From positions 124,001-188,000 of the forward strand of contig NZ_MACF01000025.1 in the NCBI RefSeq assembly GCF_001884045.1: a DNA stretch of 64,000 bases, read 5' to 3'. Of this stretch, positions 1-7,019 are shown piece after piece. A program made the position numbers and the translations under genes. The stretch's first letter is position 1; each line of letters opens with the position of its first letter. The notes under the pieces are model-generated. The model saw only the letters and a program-made list of their open reading frames with translations, was not told the origin of the DNA and did not search any database. The stretch is from Bacillus mobilis (GTDB lineage Bacteria > Bacillota > Bacilli > Bacillales > Bacillaceae_G).

Positions 1-1
1 A

Positions 2-373
2 ATTCCAGTTCCGTTATTAAATCGTAAAGGTGTAAAAGTTTCACTAGGAAACGATAGTATAACTGATCATTGGTCTCCATTTGGAACGGGAGATATGTTG
101 CAAAAGGCAAATTGTTTAGCGGAGAGATTTAGATGGATTGACGAGCGCTCTTTAGGGAAAGCACTTCAGTTTATTACGGGCGGGAAATCTATATTAGATG
201 ATCAAGGAAATCGTCAGTGGCCAAAAATTGGGGATGAAGCAAATATCGTCTTTACAGAAGCGTCATGTTCAGCCGAGGTAGTAGCAAGACAAACAGAGCG
301 TTGTGCTGTTTTATATAAAGGAAATGTTGTTGCTGGTAGTTTGCAAAAAACGGCTATAAATAATCTTGTTTGA
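2..373 (+). CDS. Amidohydrolase, CodA (cytosine deaminase)-like, C-terminal part only
   Basis: Only the last 123 codons are present; the gene runs off the left edge in frame 2. The fragment contains GNDSITDHWSPFGTGDML, which matches the metal-binding Asp loop and following helix of cytosine deaminases (E. coli CodA has an equivalent HDDVFDPWYPLGTANML). It then has the usual C-terminal ITGGK and VVAGSLQ strands of the small beta domain. It is clearly paralogous to the complete gene directly downstream, so this is a tandem duplication. Family members hydrolyse amino groups or rings of cytosine-type or s-triazine-type heterocycles with one divalent metal ion. The exact substrate cannot be read from this fragment. 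The TGA stop lies 13 bp before the next start. Confidence 0.85.
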   Translation: MPVPLLNRKGVKVSLGNDSITDHWSPFGTGDMLQKANCLAERFRWIDERSLGKALQFITGGKSILDDQGNRQWPKIGDEANIVFTEASCSAEVVARQTERCAVLYKGNVVAGSLQKTAINNLV

Positions 374-386
374 GAGGATGATTGAA

Positions 387-1631
387 ATGCAAAATGTGTA
401 TTGGTTAACGAATGTACGATTAGAAACAGGTTACAAGTTTAATAATGAAGTAGTTACAGGTACAGAAACAGCTTTGCATCATTTACTCATACAGGATGGG
501 AAGATTGAAAAGATTGTACTTGCGGATGTGCCGCTTCAAACAGAATATGAAACGAAAGATGCGAAAGAATTGCTTGTTCTTCCATCATTTGTGGAAAATC
601 ATTTTCACCTTGATAAAACAAAACTTGGTGGCCCATGGGAAGCATGTACACCAGTAAAAAATATTATTGAGAGATTAGAGTTAGAACAGCAGGAGTTACC
701 AATTTTAGCTCAAACAACTGGAGAGAGAGCAGAGTTATTACTAAGAAATATTTTAAATGCTGGTTCGACTCATATTCGAACGCATGTAAATATTGATCCG
801 TATATCGGTCTTAAAAACTTAGAATCTGTCCATCAAACTTTAGAGAATATGAAAGGTGCGTTTACATATGAAATTGTAGCATTCCCGCAGCATGGTTTAC
901 TTCGTACAGAAGCGCATGCTCTTATGAGAGAAGCGATGAAAATGGGTGCAACTTTAGTAGGTGGTGTAGATCCAGCTACTGTAGATAATAATATTGAAAA
1001 ATCACTTTTTGATATGATGGAAATTGCTGTAGAGGCAAATGCAGATGTTGATTTGCATTTACATGATGCAGGACATTTAGGTATTTATACAATTAAAAAA
1101 TTAGCTCAATTTACAGAGGAGGCTAATTGGGACGGGCGTGTTGCGGTCAGTCATGCGTTTAGTCTTGGCGATGTATCTAAAGAAGAAGGAGCAGATATGG
1201 CAGACTTATTAGCTGAGAGAGGAATGTCTATTATTACGACAGTACCAATTAACAGAAATATGCCGCCGGTACCATTGCTTACAGAAAAAGGTGTTTCCGT
1301 TTCTTTAGGTTGCGATAGTATGTTTGATTCATGGGGGCCATTTGGAAATGCTGATATTTTTGAAAGAGTAGGGCGTTTAGCAGAAAAGTATCGCTGGATT
1401 GATGAGAAGTCTTTGTCTTCTTCTTTGGCATATATTACAGGTGGAAAAACACCGTTGGATCAAGAAGGGAATCAAGTTTGGCCTAAAGTAGGAGATAAAG
1501 CTGATTTCGTCTTCTTACAAGCTACTTGTTCAGCAGAAGGGATTGCTAGACGAGTAAAGCGATCAGCTGTAATGAAAGACGGAAAAATAGTAGCAGGTTC
1601 CTTGCAACATGTCCAAGGAGTATTGATTTAA
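387..1631 (+). CDS. Amidohydrolase, CodA/AtzC-like cytosine deaminase family
   Basis: The product has 414 residues. The start is the ATG at 387, because AGAGGA at 373-378 is correctly spaced; an upstream in-frame TTG (366) has no ribosome binding site. Metal-site motifs appear in order: ENHFHLDKTKL (HxH), IRTHVNIDP, DLHLHDAGHLG, AVSHAFSLG and the Asp loop GCDSMFDSWGPFG. This is the full ligand set of the cytosine deaminase subgroup of the amidohydrolase superfamily, so the enzyme is probably an active cytoplasmic deaminase or amidohydrolase. It is cotranscribed with the paralogue upstream, and the DMT transporter and NCS2 nucleobase permease downstream suggest an imported nucleobase or N-heterocycle as substrate. 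Specificity is not settled by sequence; cytosine, isocytosine or a pyrimidine degradation product are all possible. Confidence 0.85.
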   Translation: MQNVYWLTNVRLETGYKFNNEVVTGTETALHHLLIQDGKIEKIVLADVPLQTEYETKDAKELLVLPSFVENHFHLDKTKLGGPWEACTPVKNIIERLELEQQELPILAQTTGERAELLLRNILNAGSTHIRTHVNIDPYIGLKNLESVHQTLENMKGAFTYEIVAFPQHGLLRTEAHALMREAMKMGATLVGGVDPATVDNNIEKSLFDMMEIAVEANADVDLHLHDAGHLGIYTIKKLAQFTEEANWDGRVAVSHAFSLGDVSKEEGADMADLLAERGMSIITTVPINRNMPPVPLLTEKGVSVSLGCDSMFDSWGPFGNADIFERVGRLAEKYRWIDEKSLSSSLAYITGGKTPLDQEGNQVWPKVGDKADFVFLQATCSAEGIARRVKRSAVMKDGKIVAGSLQHVQGVLI

Positions 1632-1664
1632 TTTACGTATCTCCCTAATTTATATATATTTTTT

Positions 1665-1702
1665 AAGGGTTCCTAATGAAAGAATAGGAATCCTTCTTTT
1701 TT
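1665..1702 (+). terminator. Rho-independent terminator after the amidohydrolase pair
   Basis: An 11-bp stem (left arm 1665-1675, right arm 1685-1695, one G-U pair) is followed by CTTTTTT. It separates the amidohydrolases from the transporter genes, although read-through is possible. Confidence 0.75.
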
Positions 1703-1723
1703 ACGAGAAAAGGAGGGGAATAG

Positions 1724-2623
1724 GTGAAACGTACATATATATTACTGTTTATATGTGTAGTAGTTTGGGGGAGCAACTTTATATTTGGTGCGATTTTAGT
1801 AAATACATTTCATCCGGTGTTGTTAACGACACTTCGTTTACTATTTATTAATTTGTTTTTTCTAGCGTACGCTATTATGTGTAAGAAAGACTTATATATA
1901 GAAAAGAATGAAATGAAAAGTGTATTATTAATTGGGATCATAGGTGTCGCGATTAATCAATGGTCTTTTTATGAAGGATTACAAACAGCAGATCCAACAA
2001 CAGCTGCGCTAATATTAGCGCTTACTCCTGTCATGACTTCTATTCTAGCGGTATTTATTTTAAACGAACCGTTAACAGCTAAGTTAGTAATAGGAGGAGG
2101 AATTGCTACTTTTGGAGTGTTTTTTGTAATTGGTGTTGGGCAGAGGTTCGTCTTTTCAGAAGGGCTAATATGGATTTTTATAACGATGCTATCTTTTTCT
2201 TTATCTATCGTTTTAATTCGGAAATTGGGGAACAGAGATGATATGTTTTTGATTACATTCTTTTCTTCAACTTTTGGTTTTTTAATCATGTTACCCTTTC
2301 TTGCTCTTACCTTTTCTCACATAACATTGAAATACTCTATAGAGAGTTGGTCGCTTCTCATTGTGACAGCAATACTTATGCATGGGATTTGCACATTAGT
2401 TTGGAATAATCAGTTAAGAAAAGCGCAAGCATCAACAGCAGCCATGTTTTTAAATTTAGAACCATTCGTTACGATGGTGGTAGGGTATATTATATTGCAG
2501 AAAAGTGTAACAGCCATTCAAATAATTGGAGCTGTTTTTATCGTTTGTGGAGTTTATATTGCAACATTTGGATACGGGAAGAAATCGAAGGGACAAAAAG
2601 TGTTGTTTCGAAAAGCTACGTAA
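1724..2623 (+). CDS. EamA-domain DMT-superfamily transporter
   Basis: The product has 299 residues and about ten hydrophobic segments arranged as two EamA repeats. The first opens with VWGSNFIFGAILV near residue 15. The motif ADPTTAALILALTPVMTSILAVFILNEPL in the first half is the classic end of an EamA repeat, and STAAMFLNLEPFVTMVVGYIIL is its counterpart in the second. The GTG start at 1724 follows AAGGAGGGG. DMT/EamA proteins are membrane metabolite exporters or importers, often for amino acids, nucleobases or related compounds. Substrate is unknown. Placement between CodA-like hydrolases and a nucleobase permease suggests export of a product or overflow intermediate, which is inference only. 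Confidence 0.88.
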   Translation: MKRTYILLFICVVVWGSNFIFGAILVNTFHPVLLTTLRLLFINLFFLAYAIMCKKDLYIEKNEMKSVLLIGIIGVAINQWSFYEGLQTADPTTAALILALTPVMTSILAVFILNEPLTAKLVIGGGIATFGVFFVIGVGQRFVFSEGLIWIFITMLSFSLSIVLIRKLGNRDDMFLITFFSSTFGFLIMLPFLALTFSHITLKYSIESWSLLIVTAILMHGICTLVWNNQLRKAQASTAAMFLNLEPFVTMVVGYIILQKSVTAIQIIGAVFIVCGVYIATFGYGKKSKGQKVLFRKAT

Positions 2624-2670
2624 TAGTATAGTGTGTATTTCTGTGTTAAATGTATGGAAGGATGAAAGAT

Positions 2671-3957
2671 TTGGACAATCAACATAATCAAAATCATATT
2701 ATGGGAACTTTGCAATGGTTTATATTTTTATTAGCGAATTCAATCGCATTACCAATTGTCGTTGGCGGATTATTTCATCTTACGACGGAAGAAATATTTT
2801 ATTTAATGCAGCGTACATTCTTTGTAGTTGGTATTTCTTCTTTTTTACAAGGGTGGCTTGGACATAGACTACCAATTGCGGATGGACCAGCTGGATCTTG
2901 GGTTGGAGTATTTACCGTACTTGCTTACGCAACGGCCGGACAAGATCAATTACATAGTACGTTGCAAATTTTAGAATTAGGAATGATAATTTCCGGTGTT
3001 ATTTTAATAGGATTAGGAGTAACTGGTTTTATAGGACGTATTTTATTTTTATTTACGCCGCTTGTGACAGGGACGTTTTTACTTTTATTATGTTTACAAT
3101 TAAGTGGTGTATTCCTAAAAGGGATGCTAGGAATTACTGCTACTGTTTCTCAAATCGATGGATTTACAGCGATAATTGCATTTAGCATATTTCTTTTCGT
3201 TATTATACTATCTAACTTCGGAAAAGGTTTTGTCAAAAGTTATGCGGTTTTAATAGGATTAATTAGTGGGTGGATTCTTTTTCTAATTGCAGGAAAAGTG
3301 ACGATTCCATCTCAAGTAACTCATTTTGTGCAACTTCCACAAATGTTTGCTTGGGGACTTCCGAAGTGGAATACAGGTATGGCTGTATCAAGTTTCGTTA
3401 TGGTGTGTATTTTAGTTTCTAATACAGTCGCAGCTATTATAGCGATTAATCAAGCTACCATTCAAAAAGGGATTATTGAACAGAAACAGTTGAAGGATGG
3501 TACGTGGGTTGGAGGGATTTCTCATATCATTTCTTCTGTATTTTCAACTGTAGGTGTCGTGCCATTGCCAGCAACGGCAGGATTTATACGTTTAACGAAA
3601 CAAAAATATATACAATCGTTTTTACTAGCATGTATGTTACTAGTCGTAATGTCGCTGTTTCCGAGTATTATTCGTTACTTAGCATCGTTGCCATCCGCTG
3701 TCGCATCTGCAGTTTTAATGGCTTCGTTCGTACAACTAATTGGAATTGGTTTTCATAATATAAAACAAGTACCAATGAGCGAAAGGAATGTAACGATTTT
3801 AGGAGTTGCTGTATTATTTGGAAGCGGTGTTATGTTTTTACCGTCTGGAGCACTTCAATCATTGCCGTCTGTTATGCAATATATATTCGGAAATGGTTTA
3901 TTCGTAGGTACTGTTGTCAGCATATTACTAGAACAAATATGGCGTACAGAAAAGTGA
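2671..3957 (+). CDS. NCS2-family uracil/xanthine (purine) permease
   Basis: The product has 428 residues from a TTG start at 2671, chosen because GGAAGG at 2655-2660 is about 10 nt upstream; an ATG at 2650 would give 435 residues but lacks a ribosome binding site. It has around twelve to fourteen hydrophobic segments. ADGPAGSWVGVFTVLA near the N-terminus and VGGISHIISSVFSTVGVVPLPATAGFIRLT in the middle fit the NCS2 (nucleobase:cation symporter 2) family, which imports uracil, xanthine or other purines with protons or sodium. In cereus-group genomes this type is usually labelled uracil/xanthine transporter. It closes the left-hand metabolic cluster. Confidence 0.85.
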   Translation: MDNQHNQNHIMGTLQWFIFLLANSIALPIVVGGLFHLTTEEIFYLMQRTFFVVGISSFLQGWLGHRLPIADGPAGSWVGVFTVLAYATAGQDQLHSTLQILELGMIISGVILIGLGVTGFIGRILFLFTPLVTGTFLLLLCLQLSGVFLKGMLGITATVSQIDGFTAIIAFSIFLFVIILSNFGKGFVKSYAVLIGLISGWILFLIAGKVTIPSQVTHFVQLPQMFAWGLPKWNTGMAVSSFVMVCILVSNTVAAIIAINQATIQKGIIEQKQLKDGTWVGGISHIISSVFSTVGVVPLPATAGFIRLTKQKYIQSFLLACMLLVVMSLFPSIIRYLASLPSAVASAVLMASFVQLIGIGFHNIKQVPMSERNVTILGVAVLFGSGVMFLPSGALQSLPSVMQYIFGNGLFVGTVVSILLEQIWRTEK

Positions 3958-4026
3958 GTGGATACAAAGAGTGTCTGCACTGTATAAAAGTCTAAAATAA
4001 CATGTGAAATAAAGCCCATTTTCATT

Positions 4027-4054
4027 CACCACCTGCACATTTCGTTCATACAAT
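4027..4054 (+). promoter_or_regulatory. Candidate sigmaK promoter of gerE
   Basis: CACC at 4027-4030 is followed after 16 bp by CATACAAT at 4047-4054, which fits the sigmaK pattern (AC-rich -35, CATANNNT -10). B. subtilis gerE is known to be transcribed by sigmaK late in the mother cell. Confidence 0.5.
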
Positions 4055-4122
4055 ATCTTGACTAAATAAACACCCAACTTACACATACACGGCTCTGGCT
4101 TAAGCAAGGAGGGTTATACCAG

Positions 4123-4347
4123 TTGAAGGAAAAAGCGTATCAATCTAAACCGTTACTCACAAAGAGAGAGAGAGAAGTATTTGAATTACTGGTTCAAGAT
4201 AAAACAACGAAGGAAATTGCAGGTGAACTTTTTATAAGTGAAAAAACAGTACGCAACCACATCTCAAACGCAATGCAAAAGCTAGGAGTTAAAGGACGTT
4301 CACAAGCAGTTGTTGAGCTTCTTCGCATGGGAGAGCTCGAACTATAA
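4123..4347 (+). CDS. gerE: GerE, late mother-cell sporulation transcription regulator
   Basis: The product has 74 residues and is almost identical to B. subtilis GerE along its whole length: [20 protein letters not shown] opens a LuxR-type helix-turn-helix and [18 protein letters not shown] contains the recognition helix. GerE is a stand-alone LuxR-type DNA-binding domain that activates or represses sigmaK-dependent coat and germination genes late in sporulation. It starts with TTG at 4123, 8 nt after AAGGAGGG (4107-4114). A candidate sigmaK promoter lies at 4027-4054 and a terminator follows at once, so the gene is monocistronic. In B. subtilis gerE also lies just upstream of racE; here an accessory block of about 4 kb separates them. 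Confidence 0.97.
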   Translation: MKEKAYQSKPLLTKREREVFELLVQDKTTKEIAGELFISEKTVRNHISNAMQKLGVKGRSQAVVELLRMGELEL

Positions 4348-4353
4348 AAAGAA

Positions 4354-4386
4354 AGCCGACTTTTAAATGAAGAGTCGGCTATTTTT
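4354..4386 (+). terminator. Terminator of gerE
   Basis: The stem AGCCGAC (4354-4360) / GTCGGCT (4374-4380) is followed by ATTTTT. Confidence 0.85.
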
Positions 4387-4454
4387 CTGCCTGTTTCATG
4401 TTCTATATGAATGATAAGAATGGTTCATACATAAATAGGTAGTAAGGAGGGGAT

Positions 4455-5117
4455 ATGTTGAAAAGGATATTGTTAGTTTCAACAAGCGCTCATGATATGA
4501 ATGGACACCCGACTGGTTTGTGGCTGGAAGAGCTCGCAGCGCCTTATCATGTATTTAAAAAGGCTAAGTTCGATGTTGATATTGTGTCGATAAAGGGTGG
4601 TAGAGTACCTATTGATAGAGTTTCTATTCCGAACGGGATACCTCGTGAGTTTAAGCATGTTGTTTCTTTATTGCAAAATACGAAGCCGATCTCAAAGGTT
4701 CATTTTTCGGATTATGATGCAGTTTTATTTGGTGGTGGGCACGGGGCAATTGTAGATTTTCCAGGTAATCCGTATGTTGCAAATTTAATTGAGAATATGT
4801 ACAACAATAACAGGATTGTAGCGGCTGTTTGTCACGGAGTAAGTTCTTTAGTCGGTGTGAAAAATAAGGACGGATCGTTTTTTGTTGCTGGTAAGCGTAT
4901 AACAGGTTATACGAATGATGAGGAAAAAGCTGTACATTTAGAAAAGCGAGTGCCGTTTTTATTAGAAAGTAAATTGAAAGAAGAAGGGGCTTTGTTTTAT
5001 GTTGCTCCAAAATTCACGCCACATGTCGTAGTAGATGGGCGTTTAATTACAGGGCAAAATCCGCAGTCTAGTATGGAAATAGGGAAAGCTATAAGAAGAG
5101 CTGTAAATAAAGTATAG
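4455..5117 (+). CDS. DJ-1/PfpI family class I glutamine amidotransferase-like protein
   Basis: The product has 220 residues. Motifs in order are GLWLEE (acidic residue Glu25), LFGGGHGAIVDFP, AAVCHG with nucleophile-elbow Cys126, and TGYTNDEE, then TGQNP near the C-terminus. This arrangement (Glu-GGGHG-CHG) is that of the ThiJ/DJ-1/PfpI superfamily, close to the Hsp31/YhbO-type members that act as chaperone, glyoxalase III or deglycase-like stress proteins. AAGGAGG (4444-4450) precedes ATG 4455 by only 4 nt, so a TTG at 4458 is an alternative start. A paralogue lies 0.85 kb downstream on the other strand with a TetR gene between. The true substrate cannot be told from sequence. Confidence 0.85.
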   Translation: MLKRILLVSTSAHDMNGHPTGLWLEELAAPYHVFKKAKFDVDIVSIKGGRVPIDRVSIPNGIPREFKHVVSLLQNTKPISKVHFSDYDAVLFGGGHGAIVDFPGNPYVANLIENMYNNNRIVAAVCHGVSSLVGVKNKDGSFFVAGKRITGYTNDEEKAVHLEKRVPFLLESKLKEEGALFYVAPKFTPHVVVDGRLITGQNPQSSMEIGKAIRRAVNKV

Positions 5118-5123
5118 AAAAAG

Positions 5124-5158
5124 TGCTCGTTACTCATAAAGGTAGCGGGCATTTTTTC
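5124..5158 (+). terminator. Terminator after the first DJ-1/PfpI gene
   Basis: An 11-bp stem (5124-5134 with 5141-5151, including G-U pairs) is followed by TTTTTT. Confidence 0.75.
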
Positions 5159-5273
5159 TATAGTATAAATGACTCCTTAAACTAAAAAGATGTATTGCGT
5201 ATAGTGACTTCATTTATAATTAATCATGAATTTGCTATACTATTTTGTATGGACAAAAGGGGAGGCTCTTTTA

Positions 5274-5912
5274 ATGAGAAAAGTTGCGTGTGCAAACACT
5301 TATATTAATAAAATAAAGCCCGTTATTAGAAGAACGAGTTTTAGCCAATTGAAAATAGATGAAATTGCGAAATATATGGATATTAGTAAAGCTACTTTAT
5401 ATAAACGTTTTTCTTCAAAAGATGAGATTATTGAAGCTGTGGTAGAAGATTTTATGAACTATCTTCTTGAAGGAGATGCGGATAATCAAGATGAAAGTAT
5501 GTCTTTTGCAGAACGTTTCCAAAAGACGTTTATCCACTCTTTAAAATGTGTGACATATATTTCTGATGTCTTTTTACAAGATTTGAAAGAGGCATATCCG
5601 CACTTATCTGATCAGTTAGTCGCTGCACAACAAAATCGTAATCATAATTTGCAAATGTTTTTTGAAGCTGGTATGGAACAAGGCTACTTTAATAAAATGA
5701 ACGCACAATTATTTATGGTGCAAGATGACGTGATGTTAAGACGTATTATAGATCATTCTTTTTGTATTCAGTACGATATTACGTTAAAAAAAGCGATACT
5801 TGATTTTTATCAACTAAAGAAGTATCAACTGTTTAAACCAGAGTATATAGAAGCAATTGATGATTCTGAAGTTGAAAAAGAAGTTATTGCTATTTTGCAA
5901 ATGATTTCGTAA
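5274..5912 (+). CDS. TetR/AcrR family transcriptional regulator
   Basis: The product has 212 residues. The start is ATG 5274, about 9 nt after AAAAGGGGAGG; the longer frame from 5226 overlaps the promoter area. Residues 20-60 form a TetR helix-turn-helix: FSQLKIDEIAKYMDISKATLYKRFSSKDEIIEAVV, with the recognition helix SKATLYKRF. The C-terminal two thirds is helical and divergent, as expected for a ligand-binding dimerisation domain. An extended -10 (TGCTATACT, 5233-5241) may drive it. It lies between two DJ-1/PfpI genes and upstream of an efflux pump, so it may control one of them, but no obvious TetR palindrome was found directly upstream of it. Confidence 0.88.
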   Translation: MRKVACANTYINKIKPVIRRTSFSQLKIDEIAKYMDISKATLYKRFSSKDEIIEAVVEDFMNYLLEGDADNQDESMSFAERFQKTFIHSLKCVTYISDVFLQDLKEAYPHLSDQLVAAQQNRNHNLQMFFEAGMEQGYFNKMNAQLFMVQDDVMLRRIIDHSFCIQYDITLKKAILDFYQLKKYQLFKPEYIEAIDDSEVEKEVIAILQMIS

Positions 5913-5916
5913 AAAA

Positions 5917-5955
5917 GCAGGTTTTCCTATAGTAATGGAAAACCTGCTTTTTTTA
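5917..5955. terminator. Bidirectional terminator between convergent genes
   Basis: The perfect 12-bp stem AGCAGGTTTTCC (5917-5928) / GGAAAACCTGCT (5937-5948) is flanked by A-runs on the left and T-runs on the right, so it can end both the TetR gene and the convergent DJ-1 gene. Confidence 0.9.
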
Positions 5956-5962
5956 TTACCTG

Positions 5963-6649
5963 TTATTTGTTTGCGTGTTGTAATACTAATTCAGCTACTG
6001 GGCCACCTGAAGCTGGGTTTTGACCAGTGATAACACGATTATCTTCTACAGCGTAAGCTTCCCAAGGCTGCGTAGCTTTTTCGTAAAGCCCTCCATTTTT
6101 AATGAGTTCATCCTCTGTTAAAAATGGAACGAATTGATCTAATTCAGCTAATTTTTCCTCTTCATTTGAGAATCCTGTTACTTTTTTGCCGCTAATTAAA
6201 CGTTCTCCATTACTTAATGTGATATGAAATAAACCAGCAGCTCCGTGACAAACAGAGGAAACAATTCCGCCATTTTCATAAATGTTGCGGCTAATCATTT
6301 GAAGTTCTTTATTTTCTGGGAAGTCCCAAATTACACCGTGACCGCCTGCGTAATAAATAACAGCGTAGTCTTCTGGATTTACTTCACTCGGCTTCATTGT
6401 AGAACCGAGACGATTCATAAATTCTTTCTTTTGATACCATTCCCAATCGATGCTCTCCGCCATTGCTAAGCTATGCGGATCAATCGGTGTATAGCCACCT
6501 TGTGGGCTGACATAATCTACTTCGTAACCAGCGTCTTCTACCTTTTTAACGAAATGGACAGCTTCACCAAGCCAAAGACCAGTAGCTCGATTTAAATTTG
6601 GATATTTTTCTACGCTCGTTAATACGACTAACATTTTTTTCTTCATCAT
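5963..6649 (-). CDS. DJ-1/PfpI family protein (second paralogue)
   Basis: The product has 228 residues. It shows GLWLGEAVHF, DYVSPQGG, YYAGGHGVIWDFP, SSVCHG (nucleophile Cys134), VTGFSNEEE and TGQNPASGG. The last three match the paralogue at 4455 and classical Hsp31-like type 1 glutamine amidotransferase-like proteins. AGGAGG lies 3-8 nt before the ATG pair on the minus strand. A sigmaA-like promoter (-35 TTTACT 6789-6784, -10 TACACT 6766-6761) is overlapped by a perfect 15-bp inverted repeat, implying repression by a dimeric regulator, and an 8-codon frame with its own strong ribosome binding site precedes it. Similar genes elsewhere respond to electrophile or carbonyl stress under HxlR or MarR regulators; that role here is inference. 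Confidence 0.87.
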   Translation of the reverse strand: MMKKKMLVVLTSVEKYPNLNRATGLWLGEAVHFVKKVEDAGYEVDYVSPQGGYTPIDPHSLAMAESIDWEWYQKKEFMNRLGSTMKPSEVNPEDYAVIYYAGGHGVIWDFPENKELQMISRNIYENGGIVSSVCHGAAGLFHITLSNGERLISGKKVTGFSNEEEKLAELDQFVPFLTEDELIKNGGLYEKATQPWEAYAVEDNRVITGQNPASGGPVAELVLQHANK

Positions 6650-6703
6650 AATCCTCCTGTAATGTTTCTTCTATATAAAAGTTTTTTATTTGGTTTTATT
6701 GAG

Positions 6704-6730
6704 TTAGAAATTGCAAACTTGCATAAACAT
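6704..6730 (-). CDS. Putative 8-residue leader peptide MFMQVCNF
   Basis: On the minus strand a perfect AAGGAGG (plus-strand 6737-6743) is 6 nt upstream of an ATG that opens an 8-codon frame containing one Cys and ending in TAA. It lies in the untranslated leader of the second DJ-1 gene, between the predicted transcription start near 6754 and the gene start at 6649. Such a well-placed ribosome binding site is unlikely by chance, but no terminator was found between it and the main gene, so any control would be translational. Expression is unproven. Confidence 0.4.
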   Translation of the reverse strand: MFMQVCNF

Positions 6731-6760
6731 GTCAGTCCTCCTTATATCGGATTCGAAATT

Positions 6761-6789
6761 AGTGTATAACAATTTTCATACAAAGTAAA
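6761..6789 (-). promoter_or_regulatory. sigmaA-type promoter of the second DJ-1/PfpI gene
   Basis: On the minus strand, TTTACT (6789-6784) is separated by 17 bp from TACACT (6766-6761). The -35 lies inside the left arm of the 6779-6818 inverted repeat. Confidence 0.6.
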
Positions 6790-6818
6790 CTAAAAACACT
6801 TAATTAGTTTACTTTGTA
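6779..6818. promoter_or_regulatory. Perfect 15-bp inverted repeat, putative operator
   Basis: TACAAAGTAAACTAA (6779-6793) and its exact reverse complement (6804-6818) are separated by 10 bp in the divergent region. The left arm covers the -35 of the minus-strand DJ-1 gene; the right arm ends 10 bp before the -35 of the plus-strand pump gene. The layout fits an operator for a winged-helix dimer (HxlR/MarR type) or two adjacent sites. The regulator is not identified. Confidence 0.65.
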
Positions 6819-6828
6819 TATTTTTTCG

Positions 6829-6857
6829 TTGACAAACTGTAATGCTGAAATTATGAT
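6829..6857 (+). promoter_or_regulatory. Strong sigmaA promoter of the efflux pump
   Basis: TTGACA (6829-6834), a 17-bp spacer and TATGAT (6852-6857) form a near-consensus promoter. Predicted transcription start is about 6864, leaving a leader of about 155 nt before the pump gene. Confidence 0.8.
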
Positions 6858-6863
6858 AGTTCC

Positions 6864-6932
6864 ATGAATATCGAACAACGTACATGTTTCGTTTCAAATT
6901 CAGCTTGTCGCGCGATGAATATATACATTTGA
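6864..6932 (+). CDS. Putative 22-residue leader peptide of the efflux pump
   Basis: An ATG at 6864, essentially at the predicted transcription start, opens a 22-codon frame beginning MNIEQRT and ending MNIYI before TGA (6930-6932). The stop is only 2 nt before a terminator hairpin that precedes the pump gene. There is no upstream ribosome binding site, so translation would have to be leaderless. The position is that of leader peptides that couple ribosome stalling to transcription of drug-resistance genes. Alternative: the frame is fortuitous and the hairpin acts by another route. Confidence 0.4.
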   Translation: MNIEQRTCFVSNSACRAMNIYI

Positions 6933-6934
6933 TG

Positions 6935-6978
6935 AAGTTGTTTAGTGGTAATAGAGGAGCTAAACAACTTTATTTTTC
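6935..6978 (+). terminator. Attenuator-like terminator inside the pump leader
   Basis: AAGTTGTTTAG (6935-6945) and CTAAACAACTT (6960-6970) form an 11-bp perfect stem with a 14-nt loop holding GAGGAG, followed by TATTTTTC. It lies between the promoter (6829-6857) and the pump start (7020), so transcription must pass it to express the pump. Confidence 0.7.
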
Positions 6979-7019
6979 ATTTTTATTTACAGTTACTACA
7001 ATCAGGAGAGGTGTTACAC

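Noticed and set aside
1969-2289. 106-codon minus-strand frame inside the DMT transporter gene, and the many similar opposite-strand frames across the window
   Set aside because: They are antisense shadows of well-supported genes, lack ribosome binding sites and have no family character.
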